NCBI GenBank assembly: GCA_026936325.1 | Contig: JAPTHN010000007.1 | Span: 16,800,337 to 16,864,336 of the forward strand | Length of the DNA stretch: 64,000 nucleotides | From: Platynereis dumerilii | Taxonomy: Eukaryota; Annelida; Polychaeta; Phyllodocida; Nereididae | Direction of reading: 5' to 3' | Shown here: piece after piece, positions 33,470-43,255 of the stretch | How positions within the stretch are numbered: position 1 is the stretch's first letter | Layout of the letters: each line of letters starts with the position of its first letter | Position numbers and translations under genes: made by a program | The notes under the pieces: model-generated | Seen by the model: only the letters and a program-made list of their open reading frames with translations | Databases searched by the model: none | Told to the model about the DNA's origin: nothing

Positions 33470-36400
33470 GCAGATAGATAGACAGATAGATAGCCAGATA
33501 TATAGCTAGATAGATAGGCAGATAGAGAGGAAGTGAAAGTGATTTAAATGGGTTGTACAGATAGATACAAAGCTAAAAATTTACCATTTTATGTACGTCA
33601 CAAAATATGTAGTTGTTGCAGGGAGGGCTTTTTTTTTGGGGGGGGGGGTTTGTCAACATAAAGATGTGTACAAGGCCTGCTCTTTCTGGAGGAAGTGGTA
33701 AGCCCTTACAAGGGCTGGGTTAATTTGTGGTTTTTTAAGGGGGGCATTGAATTGCTGTTGCTGCTGCTGCTGCTGCTCTGCTTCATCTTCAAATTCTGTC
33801 CATCTGCCAGGGGACACTTCCTGCTGGGCTGTTCACGTAGTCTCGTAGGTAGTCTCGGTACTGTTTGGCTTGTCTTGTGGCATTTCCATATGCTGGAGCG
33901 AATCCAAGGTCATGCAAGGGGTCTCCTCTCCACAGTCCTTCAGTGACTTCATGGGTTGCAGGATCTTCTCTGTCCATTACGTCGTTGTCCATGGCTCGAT
34001 GAATTCCTATTCTGTCTCGCAGAAGATTGTGTAGAGTGCAGGCTGCCAGAGTGATGGCTGCCACTCTGCCGGGTTTCTGGGGCATCGTAGTTAGGAAGCA
34101 TCTGAACCTGTGGGACAGGATACCGAAGGCATTCTCCACCACTCTCCTGGCTCTTGAAATTCTGTAGTTGTAGACTCTGGAGGGGATGTCAAGGTTTCTT
34201 CTTGGAACAGGCTTCAGCAACCAGCTCTTCAGGGGGAAGGCCTCATCTCCAACGATGAAGTATGGAAAAGGATTCCCAACTGTGCCAGGTAGAGGTTCAG
34301 CAGGGGGTAGCCCAAGTCGTTCTTCTTCCAGCAGGTCCCTCAGCCTTGTGTCCAGGAAGACTCCTCCATCCGATGAGCTTCCTTGGCATCCAGCCTGCAC
34401 GTAGAGGAACTTGTAGTCAGAATCCACCAAAGCCATAAGCACAATGGAATGGAAGCCCTTGTAGTTGAAGTAGATTGACCCAGCTTTCCGAGGACATCTG
34501 ATGCCAACATGCTTCCCATCCAGTGCTCCGATGCAATGGGGCATGTTCCACCTCTTCTCGAAGCCCTTGGCAACTTCCTTCCAGGATGCTGGATCCATTG
34601 GCAGGGCCAGCAGATGTTCGTAAGCTCGCATGATGGCAATGCAGACACTGGGGATAAAATTGCAGATGGTGTTGGGAGCCACTCTGAAACCGTAGGCCAA
34701 GGACTTGTAGCTCTCTCCTGTCGCCATGTACCGTAGGGTGACTGCCAACTTCAATCCAGGTTCCAGAGCCCTCCTCATGTTGGTGTCTTGTTTTGTAATT
34801 GCAGGAGCCACAGCAGCCAGGATTTCAGCAAAAATGTCAGGAGGCATTCTGCAGAAGTTGTAGTAGCCAGAGACATCATTGTTGGCCAATTCAGGCAGCA
34901 GCTGGTAGAAATGGCCATGTTGTTCCCTCTGCAGCAGCCAATTCCGAATCCACCATCTCTTCATCTTCCTCCTTCTCCGTATTCTTCTTAGATAATAAGC
35001 ACCAGCAACAGCAGCAACAACAGCAACGTCAAGGTCTTCCCCAGCATCTTCATCAGCCATCATGTCTGTCCAGCATCCAGGAGTGTCCCCTTCAAAGGTC
35101 AAGCAGCAAGTGAAGCAAGGCGGCCCTCTGCGGCCCTTTTTATTGGCTTTCGCAGCGCCCTCCTCCGCCGCGGTGCCCTTGACAACGGCGTCATGCTTTT
35201 CATTTCCGGCGATGTGCCCTCGGGCCTACAGACATCCCCGTGGAGAACAAAACCATTCCCGCAGTCCTAAAAGCAATCCCCGGCGTTGTGAAAATATAGT
35301 CCGCCGCGGTGAAATAGGTTCACTGAGGGGCAGTTATAGGTTCCCTGCGGGGTACTTTTTATATCACGGGGCGATATAAAAGTATCCCGCAGGAGGAGGA
35401 AATTTCTTTCCCCCCGGCGAACTTTTGATGACGGCGTACAACTTTTCTTCCCCGCAGGGAACAAAAAGAACCCCGCCGTGGCTTTCGCTGCATGGTTATC
35501 GATTAGCCTTAATTGATTACATAATTGCCCTTCGCGCCGTCCTAACTGAAAATCTTGCAAGAATTCGTCTGGCTCTGCGCCGCCGTTGATAAAAAGCTTA
35601 CCGTCATCTCCCGTGAGAATGGGGCATGAGTCGTAGGCTCTGTTGTTAATTGTTGGTCAGATATTATCGGACTAGTGTCCGCCATCAAATTTTCTGGTGT
35701 TTATTGAAAAATGAATGGTGATGCTTTATTTTTTTCTTAAATGGCTAGGTATATTATATTGTACAGTACCCATTATTATGGCCTACCTGCTTATGTATTG
35801 CAGTATATGGAAAGTTCTATCCATTGATGAAGTTCTCAGTGTCAAGCCAGCGAAGAGTCTTTCTTCAAACTAAGAATTCGCCGACTTCCGGTCCCACCTG
35901 TTATTCTCTTTCACAAGTAGAACGTGGAAATCAACAGGTATTTAATCATGGAGACATGGACAGTTATAGGGGTGGGTCCAGAACATTTTTGCTTGAGGGG
36001 TTAGCTCATCACTTTGTGGAACACTTTGTGTTCGACATAGCATATAAGTAAAAATTATAAATATCACCGATAGATAATTACCCCCTCCCCTCTCGGAAGC
36101 AACACTGAATCTGTGAAACATTTTGAAATTTTGCTCGTTGTGAAGGGTAATACAGTGCATCCTGTAGGTAAGTGGTGCCATTGCATCAATGCTAAACATC
36201 TCAAGCAAAACTGCTTGTGGAGGCAAGAATTCTCATCCGGTTAGAGGAAAACGTATTGGATCATAAAGGCCGATATGTGAGGCATGTGGGATAACAATGG
36301 CAGCCAATTTTATTTGCCGTAGTTGGAGATAGGTATGGGTCAAAGACCTTGATAAGTAAGTGAAACACAGGCCCAATGTTATTTATTAGGGAAGGGTGGT

Positions 36401-39400
36401 TCACTTACTTATGGACCCATACCTAACTCTGACTAAAGAAGAGAAATTGGCTGCCATTGTTATCCCACATGCCTCATATATCAGCCTTTATGACCCAATA
36501 TGTTAGCGGCACTGTATTAATATATTATTGCCATGTTGTTTGAATTTTCTGTGAAGATTTCCAAGATATTATGACATGAGCCTATGTATAAGGATCCTGG
36601 AAACAAACTAGGCTTAAGTTTGGCTTGATGCTTTTAAATGTGTGTCACAAACACACACACACATGCTTTTAAATGTGAACTTATTAAACTGGTATATTTA
36701 TTCAATCTAATTTGAAGATATGCAGTCGCCTGTCCAATCATTTATACACAACGATGATGGAGCAGAGTTCTGAGCCAGATGTTCCCTGCGGATTCTCATC
36801 ACTACTCACAAATACCCTTCCCTCTTATAACCTTTCAGGTGAGACTCTGTTTTGTAGTTTTTGGTTCATCGGTTAGATCCCATGTGTCATAAAGTTTTTA
36901 CTCAGAAGTGAGTAACAACCTCTTTATATAGGCTCATATAGGCTTTCTGACACTGAAGTTGCAAGCACACAAATGAAAATTCATATCAATAATGCTGTTC
37001 CTGCAACAGTGGTGTCAGAATGTCTTTAAAGAACATTTAGGTGGGTAATAAATTATATTGCTCAAGAACTTCCCAGCCACATTGCAATCAGGAAATTTGA
37101 TAAGCAAAAGGAGTGGACTATTGCGCTGTGAAAATGGCACTTCGTGAATCATGTGATAATAGCTGATGAAGTGTCATCTTTAAACATTCCTGACTGACAT
37201 GATGACATCAGTCTGCTGTGTATCAAAGCAGGCGAGTGAGCGACTACAGCAGGCCACTGTAGCCTGTCTACATTCAACATGGGAAACATGGAGGCTGTTT
37301 GATTAGCCATGACCAAGAGAAGGCCATTTGATTTGTCATAACTGATTTTGGACTAAAAGTCAGAGATCCATAATCCTTTCGTTTGCTTGTCATCAACAAG
37401 CGGGATTAGTCTCCTCAAATCAAATTAACACTGGAAGTATTGGGTATGATCATGACGAATCATCAGCGTGATGACACACGAAGTACCATTTTCACAGTGC
37501 AGCAGTCAAATTTCCTGACTGTAAGTCCGTACTTAATTGATCAATTTTTAGCAACTGATTGAAAGTAGTGCAGGGAAAATAGTTTTCTGTATCATGTGCT
37601 CCAGTTGGACTGACTCTCGAATTCAAACTTCTCTTTAATTTGCAGCCCTCCAAAACCCTGAAACCTGGGCTTCATACATAATTATGCGCTACCAGTCAAA
37701 TCATTCCTCAATCAATGTGGCTTTCCACCAAGCAGATCCTATTGCCGGCAAACTGTCTCGCTTGTCGTACAACATTGAACTTCTTCAGCTTCTATCTCAT
37801 CACCATCCATGGAAAATCCTTAATACGAAAATTTTGCGCCATAAAAATGAAACTGGTCTGGAAAGAACTGTCCGGTTCAGCAATCTACCTTCTGGGGTTT
37901 ACAAGGTTCGACTCCAGGTATGTCTAAATATCTAAATTACTTCATCATACATTATTGAAGTAATCTAGACATGTTGCTTGCATGGGGTTACATAATAATA
38001 GCACAATGATTAAAAGGCTCTTAAAGCTGAAAGAAAATTGGTGTGGGAAAGATCATCATTCCTCTCTGCATCTACACTTAACTTGCGAGCTGCATTCTGT
38101 AAGTGTTTCCTCCCTCGTCACCATATAAGTCTCACCGGTCTCAGGTGAAGAAACAGGGAAGGATATCAATTTGGCCATTATATATCCTCTAAATATCTGA
38201 ATAACTATTTATTAGAGTGCACAAAGGTAATTGAGTTATTGCAGAATACCCATCCAGATAATCTCAGCTGAAGTGAGAGGATCATGATGAAAAGCAAATG
38301 ATATTTTTACTAATGTTTGAAAAATTACCTCTTAATTGGAGGGAGGTGTTTCTGGAAACTCACTGTTGTCTCATAAATCATTCTGATAAGCCACTTTCCA
38401 CTTTCTGGGAATGAAATTGATGATCTGTCATTTTCTAGACATGGTCAATATTTCCCTTCTTTCTCTTCACATTCAAATTTTTTTTCCCCTGAAATTAAAA
38501 ATACCCGGAGGGCTCAGATTTTAGTTTTCCATTAGTTCCCAGACTTCCATCTTTTACTGAAGTGCATTTTCCTTTATCACCTATTAATCATTGCAATGTT
38601 TATATAATGTTCTTTTTTTACCAAGCGTAATTGATGGTTAGATTGTTTGTCAAGTTCCAAAATCATCAATTATAATTCTCTGTCTCTTCAGCTTGCAAAT
38701 GGTTGCTATTCATATTGTCCATACATGTACTCGGAAGAAGTAACTATCGTTGAGAAACCTTCTTTAGGTGAGTCATATTATTAAGATTCTGAATTTCTTC
38801 CCATTTATTCGGCCCAATTTTCGACTTAACTAAAATTCCGTCCAGATAGCCTTAAAAAACGTTTGTTGATATAAATGGGGAATGAATGATACAACGCATA
38901 TTTAATTTTGTTACAGGTCATAATCCAGAGAATGAAACGGATATTGAAGATATCGGACATGAACGTTTAGAGAATGCCACTAACATTGGAGATATTGGTC
39001 ATGAACGATCAGATACCCTTATCCAATCATTTGGTATTTAATTTCAGTAATGTATTAATTAAATAATTTATGTTTGAAAGCTGTGTTGTTGAAGTAAGTG
39101 CGAACCGGAAATGGGGCAAACAGATCGAGAGTCTGATATAGGTCATCCATCTCAATGGTCAATTGTTAAAAAAATTGGCAAAGTAAGCCGGAGCAACTTA
39201 GCCAGTGTTCGTTTTGAAAATGATAAAAATAAGATGGCTCCTAGATTCGTTTTGGAATTGGCCAATTGAGACTAACCTACTTTAGGCCCTTTCGAGTGAG
39301 TCGTCCTGAAAAAGATGAGCATAAGGCTGACGAAACGACCGTCTTGGAAATTTGCAACTTCTGCCAGACCCACTTTTAGAAGCCAGCGGTGGTCTTGGGA

Positions 39401-42097
39401 AATTGCAAATTAGCCTGACTCGACCTACTTAAGCCTCTTTTAGTGGTCGTCTTGAAAACTATTGAAGTAAGCCTGACATACTTTTAAATCATCTTGAAAA
39501 TTTCCAATGTAAGCCTGAGCCACTCCGATGTGTTCCTCTTGAAAATTATTAAAGTAAGCCAGATCCACCTGAGCCAGTTTGTGGTCTTGAGAAGTTGCAA
39601 ATTATGCTTCACGCAGGTTGCTAAAAATCAGCAATTTTCAATATGATTAAGTGGGTCAAACTTACTTCAATAATTTTCAAGACACTTGCCGATTTTAAGA
39701 CGATTGGTGGGTCAGCCTTATTTTCGTCATTTTCAAACAAATTAATGGGTCACCAGTGTGGGACTTTTCCAATTTTTCATACTTGACAATTGAGATCAAT
39801 TAACTAGGTAAGACTGTATATTTGACGTATATCAAACTGTAGATCTGTTCGCTCCACTTTCGGTCCCTGTGCTTCGGGTTTGCAGTTATTTCCAGTGAAT
39901 TTGAGTGTAAACTAAAGTGGGATTGAAAAAAAGTTTTTTGGGTAGTGCTGTGGTAAATCACAAAGCATCATGTATATTACTGCGAAACACTTTGATATGG
40001 AATTAAAGGGACTGTGGCACTGTGAAAATGGCACTTCGTGTGTCATCATGCTGATGATTTGTCATGATCAAACCCTATACTTTCAATGTTAATTTGATTG
40101 AAGGAGACTTATCCCACTTGTTGGTGACAGCCAAACAAAAGGATTATGCATCTGATTTTCATTCTAAAATTTGTTATGAGAAGTCAAATGGCTTACTCTT
40201 GATCATGACTATTCAAACAGCCTCTATGTTTCCCATGTTGAAAGTAGAGAAGATGACACTTCGTTGGCTATCATGAGTCACATAGTGCCATTTTCACATT
40301 GCCACAGTCCACTTTATTTCTGTATCAAAGTGTTTCGCTGTAACATTCTTTATTTCTCTTTAGGTGGTGACAACAGTTTGAAGGTGGCTTTGTTGACAGG
40401 TGCCTGCTCATTGCTCATCCTCTGTGTTTTCATATTTCTTACAATTCGGTGCAGGTTGCCTTCAAGATGCAAAGGTAATTCTTCTCTCTTCATCTTCCAA
40501 TTCAAATTTTGGACGATGCACATTTTTAGTGAAATCTAATTGAAATTAAAATATGTATGTATTCATAGCCATATTCGTGTACTTCTCTTCATTTCAAGCA
40601 ATGGCGTCAAATTTCCAGAAGCCTCCACATATCCCACACCACCTCAGCCATTCTCCTGCTGATCTTTGTAAGTAAATTCTTCATTTCTTTTTAAAATCCC
40701 GATGTGAAAGCTATTTTATCAGCAGATTTAACCGAAATGAAAAACTATTTGTTGACATTTTCAAAAGAATGAATCTTCCAATAATGGGCTAAAAATGACA
40801 ATTGCTAAAATTTAGTTGACATTCTTTATTTTCCTTCTTTTGAGCTATGTTTAAAGTGGAAGACTATAGCTTTGATCTGATACAGATTATGTATTGACCC
40901 ATACCTCCCAAGTTCTCAAGCTGTCCTGGACTGGGTATTATGCAATTTAAATTGAGACACTACTGATTAACAAAGATGGCTATTGGTTGTATTTCAGATG
41001 AGCAAGAGCATATAAAAAGAAAAGTTTTCATTGTGTATACCCAAGAGAGCACTTCGCCAGAAGGAAGCTCTCTCCATGAAGAGGTGGTTCGCCACTTTGT
41101 CAACCTTCTTATCGGTCAGATTAAAGTAGATGTTCGTGCTGTTGACCTGTGTATTCGAGATATTCGTTGCTTGAAACCCCGCAAATGGGTCCATCGGCAG
41201 TTGGATGCCTGTGACATCATAGTCATCATCAACTCAGCAAGTGCCATGGAACGTGTTAAATCAGGATATTTCAAAGATGTTGAAAAATGGAGTGCTGAGC
41301 TTCAGAACGCAAATTTAGTTGACAATGTGTTTGACATTGCAATGGAGGGAATTATGGCCAGGTTGCAGAGTGGCCACATCAAAGACTGTCCTTCTAGATA
41401 TGCTGTGGTGACTTTTCCTCATTCAGATTCTGTTGAGAACTTAATTCCCTATTTGTCAACCGAAATGAACTATCGATTGATGTCGGAATGGCATGCGTTT
41501 TGCATGCATTTGAAAGATGTTGGTGCTTCTTCCCCAGAAATGCTTCATCAGAGCTATAAAATTCTGTCGAGTGTGGATGGCATAAAACTGCAAGAGGCTA
41601 TGGACAATGCTGTGTCTCATTATACGTGGAGAGATGTAAACAATGCTGATAAGGCTGACTCGCTGGACAGACATGTGAGTCAAGTGCTTGTCGCAGATAT
41701 GCCAATGTCTCAGGACGATTGTCATGCCAATGGATACTGTGTAAAAGAAGAGTGGCAGCCTAGCAACCAGTTTGACAGTGGCTTTGATTCTCGTAAATCT
41801 TTTAATCCGACAGAAGTCGACCACCAAGCTGGCCATGATAACTCTTATCAGCCGAGTGGTGTATTTAATCAGTCTGAGTCAGTGGAAGCCACTCAGAAAT
41901 TATTAAAGACACACAATTATAACAATCTACCAGATGATGAAATATCACTTGGCTTCGTACCTCCTACCATCTGGTCAAGTTCAGAAACATTGGGTACAAA
42001 TATCTCAGAAACCCAGAGACAGTTGGTTCTGTTGCCTTATCACAATGTTTTGAGGGAAATCAACAACTTACCATCGACTGAGGAACAATGTTGTTAG
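27941..42097 (+). CDS. IL-17-receptor-like protein with SEFIR domain (10 exons)
   Basis: Exons inferred from GT/AG sites and reading phase: 27941-28111, 28476-28515, 28670-28750, 36779-36838 (left edge least certain), 37646-37917, 38692-38767, 38917-39033, 40364-40474, 40599-40667, 40998-42097. Together they give 2097 nt, exactly 699 codons. Exon 1 holds a signal peptide ([18 protein letters not shown]). Exons 2-6 give a Cys-containing ectodomain with a fibronectin-III-like stretch ([11 protein letters not shown], then [16 protein letters not shown]). Exon 7 has a duplicated DIGHER motif. Exon 8 is the transmembrane helix ([17 protein letters not shown]) followed by basic residues. The last exon starts the SEFIR domain ([10 protein letters not shown], then [17 protein letters not shown]) and ends in a roughly 170-residue tail. 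SEFIR domains bind Act1-type adaptors in IL-17 signalling at the plasma membrane. Homology is by motif recognition only. Start choice among Met codons at 27941, 27950 and 27974 is open. Confidence 0.8.
29488..29496 (+). promoter_or_regulatory. TATA box of the Harbinger accessory gene
   Basis: TATAAATAG about 190 bp upstream of the ATG at 29681, at the junction between the GC-rich subterminal region and the transcribed part. The leader in between has four copies of CTGCTTCATT(G/T)CTGA. Confidence 0.55.
29681..32225 (+). CDS. Harbinger accessory DNA-binding protein (AT-hook, SPxK, SANT/MADF-like, polyQ)
   Basis: The first frame runs 29681-31324 (547 codons). Residues 87-98 are acidic. Residues 109-228 carry repeated SPTK/SPVK/SPAK motifs and three AT-hook cores (RGRP near 116 and 143, RGRPR near 180), like histone H1 tails. 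Residues 335-435 form a SANT/MADF-like trihelical region ([16 protein letters not shown], then [13 protein letters not shown]). From about 31110 the convincing coding switches to the +1 frame, open 30999-32225 (408 codons): [20 protein letters not shown], a conserved-looking [12 protein letters not shown] segment, then a Gln-rich tail of QQQQPPL repeats. The switch lies in a CAGCCAGCCAGCAGCAG run, so slippage in this copy or a small unrecognised intron can explain it. Harbinger accessory Myb-like proteins bring transposase to the nucleus and to DNA. That role is inferred. Confidence 0.75.
31840..32150 (+). repeat. CAG/CTACAG repeat array encoding the Gln-rich tail
   Basis: Imperfect tandem units of the type CAGCAGCAGCAGCCACCACTA and CAGCAGCAGTCTCTA. 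On the reverse strand this gives the poly-Ala and poly-Cys frames, which are artefacts. Confidence 0.9.
32226..32565. other. Accessory gene 3' flank inside Harbinger
   Basis: A-rich stretch with several A runs (32247-32261, 32378-32388, 32403-32413) after the stop of the accessory gene. ATTAAA at 32538-32543 could be a weak polyadenylation signal. No gene. Confidence 0.4.
32566..33525 (+). repeat. GATA higher-order repeat between the two Harbinger genes
   Basis: Arrays of GATA with GACA and GGCA variants are separated by a roughly 77-bp unique spacer (AACACAATGCTCGTTACATA to GGGATTGCACTTG). The spacer occurs three times nearly identically (about 32979-33055, 33161-33237, 33335-33412) and once diverged (about 32775-32858). 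Spacer plus array therefore forms a higher-order unit of about 175-185 bp. Confidence 0.9.
33789..35102 (-). CDS. PIF/Harbinger DDE transposase
   Basis: 437 residues in one intact frame. The N-terminal part (1-100) is basic and helical ([13 protein letters not shown]), followed by a helix-turn-helix-like region ([16 protein letters not shown], about 135-150). The DDE_4 nuclease core has D195 in [11 protein letters not shown]245 in GSSSDGGVF and E323 in VVENAFGIL, plus the family [10 protein letters not shown] and CTLHNLL motifs. All three catalytic acids are present and the length is normal for the family. It cuts and pastes the element via its terminal inverted repeats. It is transcribed toward the accessory gene, starting about 520 bp inside the right end. 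A TATA-like AATAAAAAG lies about 35 bp upstream of the ATG on the minus strand. No stops or frameshifts were seen. Confidence 0.93.
   Translation of the reverse strand: MTFEGDTPGCWTDMMADEDAGEDLDVAVVAAVAGAYYLRRIRRRRKMKRWWIRNWLLQREQHGHFYQLLPELANNDVSGYYNFCRMPPDIFAEILAAVAPAITKQDTNMRRALEPGLKLAVTLRYMATGESYKSLAYGFRVAPNTICNFIPSVCIAIMRAYEHLLALPMDPASWKEVAKGFEKRWNMPHCIGALDGKHVGIRCPRKAGSIYFNYKGFHSIVLMALVDSDYKFLYVQAGCQGSSSDGGVFLDTRLRDLLEEERLGLPPAEPLPGTVGNPFPYFIVGDEAFPLKSWLLKPVPRRNLDIPSRVYNYRISRARRVVENAFGILSHRFRCFLTTMPQKPGRVAAITLAACTLHNLLRDRIGIHRAMDNDVMDREDPATHEVTEGLWRGDPLHDLGFAPAYGNATRQAKQYRDYLRDYVNSPAGSVPWQMDRI
35630..36150. other. Intron 3 sequence, no feature seen
   Basis: Intronic AT-rich DNA of the IL-17-receptor-like gene between the Harbinger and the next MITE. 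No exon supported. Confidence 0.4.
36153..36514. mobile_element. Foldback MITE, TA-flanked, in intron 3
   Basis: 362 bp. The left arm (CAGTGCATCCTGTAGGTAAG) and right arm are inverted copies over more than 110 bp (for example GCCTCATATATCAGCCTTTA on the right against TAAAGGCCGATATGTGAGGC on the left). TA flanks both ends. A diverged relative of the left arm is at 45598-45810. Confidence 0.75.
37088..37520. mobile_element. MITE related to 39980-40340, in intron 4
   Basis: Inverted ends containing CAGGAAATTTGA at the left and TCAAATTTCCTG at the right, and inside them GCTGTGAAAATGGCACTTCG mirrored by CGAAGTACCATTTTCACAG. The interior matches the element at 39980-40340 in opposite orientation. 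The exact outer edges are unsure. Confidence 0.65.
39100..39880. mobile_element. Foldback element with internal ~60-bp repeats, in intron 7
   Basis: The ends are inverted: CAAACAGATCGAGAGTCTGA on the left and TCAAACTGTAGATCTGTTCG on the right, continuing inward to TCAATGGTCAATTG against CAATTGAGATCAA. The interior carries repeated CTTGAAAATTATTGAAGTAA and AGCCTGA-CCAC motifs in direct and inverted orientation. No coding. Confidence 0.6.
39980..40340. mobile_element. TA-flanked MITE just upstream of the transmembrane exon
   Basis: 361 bp with inverted ends (TGCGAAACACTTTGATA at the left, TATCAAAGTGTTTCGC at the right; then GGACTGTGGCACTGTGAAAA mirrored by TTTTCACATTGCCACAGTCC). TA at 39978-39979 and 40341-40342. 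It ends only 23 bp before the acceptor of the exon at 40364, so its right edge lies within the pyrimidine tract/branch-site zone of that exon. Confidence 0.8.
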
Positions 42098-42314
42098 GGA
42101 TCAGGTTTTTGGTCAAATGCCTTGTAGCTAAAATTGATGAATTGTTTACAATCTTTAACATAATTGGCCATAATTTCTGACATACTCTATTATTACTTTG
42201 ATCTTAACACATATTTTAATAATTGAAATGATGTATTGGTAGTTTTCTTTGCGAATTATATTATTATACCATTCGACACCTCTGTCAGCCAATCATGAGC
42301 GAGTATTTCACTGC

Positions 42315-42320
42315 AATAAA
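42315..42320 (+). terminator. Polyadenylation signal of the SEFIR receptor gene
   Basis: AATAAA 218 bp after the stop codon, the first canonical signal downstream. Confidence 0.6.
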
Positions 42321-42454
42321 ACCCATATTCCTTGTTGTCCAGTTATCCTCCCATGGGAGAATAATAAGTGAAGCTGTGAAAAAAAAACACAGCAACAAAT
42401 GACAAGTTTCAGTTTTGTCTTATGGTATAAGCTCGTTATTCACCGCAGGATCGT

Positions 42455-42510
42455 CAATATGTGTTTATCACAGCTCGGGCTAACGCCCTCGCTGGATAAA
42501 TGACATATTG
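42455..42510. repeat. Near-perfect 56-bp hairpin
   Basis: CAATATGTGTTTATC through GCTCGGGC pairs with GCCCTCGC through GATAAATGACATATTG, with TAAC as the loop. Intergenic, about 360 bp after the receptor gene stop. No gene is attached to it. Confidence 0.75.
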
Positions 42511-43160
42511 CCTCTCCCTAGGTGAACAACCTATACTAATTATGTATCCTTTATCCTCTCCACTTTTTCACTTCTCTCCATAATTTAAAGACGGGGAAGG
42601 CCAATTTTCCTTTAATTGTATTGTTTCTCTTTGAAGGCATGCCATATTTTTATTTTTATACTGTAGGCCTCAGGCCTACATTGAAATTGAATGATGATAA
42701 AATGAATTGAGATGGAAGAATAAATGAAGTACAAGTATATGATATATATAATTCTGTTCTTTTTCATTGCTTTTTCGCAAGACGCCTAATGCCTCTTCAG
42801 CCGTTGATGGCTTGCTCTATTTAGATTTGTTTTTCGTAAGTCTGACTTTACTGTTGACAGTTGTGGATTTGAGGCATTTAAAGGTTCATTGTCATTTCCT
42901 GTGCCACTCAGCCTATTCATGAATTTTGTGTATGTATGAGTTGTCTTTTTCTCTTTCAATATTTAGCCCTTTATTCACCTCTCATTGAGTCATTGTGTTT
43001 AATTTTGTATGGAGATAAATAGAGTACATTGCTTTGGCTTCAGTCCATAACAAATCACAACTTTGAGATTTATATTTGGTACTATTGATTTCTGTGAAGG
43101 AGATTCAAGGTGCATAATCTGTCTCAAGCCAGATTAGTTTCAGTTGGTTAAGCTCTTGTG
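42511..43160. other. Intergenic, no gene seen
   Basis: AT-rich spacer between the receptor gene and the next gene. No supported feature. Confidence 0.4.
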
Positions 43161-43164
43161 GGTG

Positions 43165-43172
43165 TATAAATA
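43165..43172 (+). promoter_or_regulatory. TATA box of the 43256 gene
   Basis: TATAAATA about 90 bp upstream of the ATG at 43256. The position fits a short leader and supports a gene that begins here. Confidence 0.45.
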
Positions 43173-43255
43173 TAATTAATTGGCAAATGTCTCCGCTAGA
43201 ATATTGACATATGTATGTCATTGACTTCATAGCTGTCTCACTACTCATACCAAAA

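Larger units (their letters stand above)
28886..35626. mobile_element. Autonomous-looking PIF/Harbinger DNA transposon
   Basis: 6741 bp. The left end TGCTTCATTCTCACGG and right end CCGTGAGAATGGGGCA are inverted repeats, and similarity extends to about 50 bp (both reach CTTTTT then ACGGCGGCG). The 3-bp target duplication is TGA at 28883-28885 and 35627-35629, which fits Harbinger. Two genes lie in convergent orientation: an accessory DNA-binding protein (plus) and a DDE transposase (minus). Between them is a GATA higher-order array. Both subterminal regions (28886-29480 and 35110-35626) are GC-rich with many CGCCG/CGACGG words, in contrast to the AT-rich surroundings. It sits in intron 3 of the IL-17-receptor-like gene. 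Confidence 0.9.
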
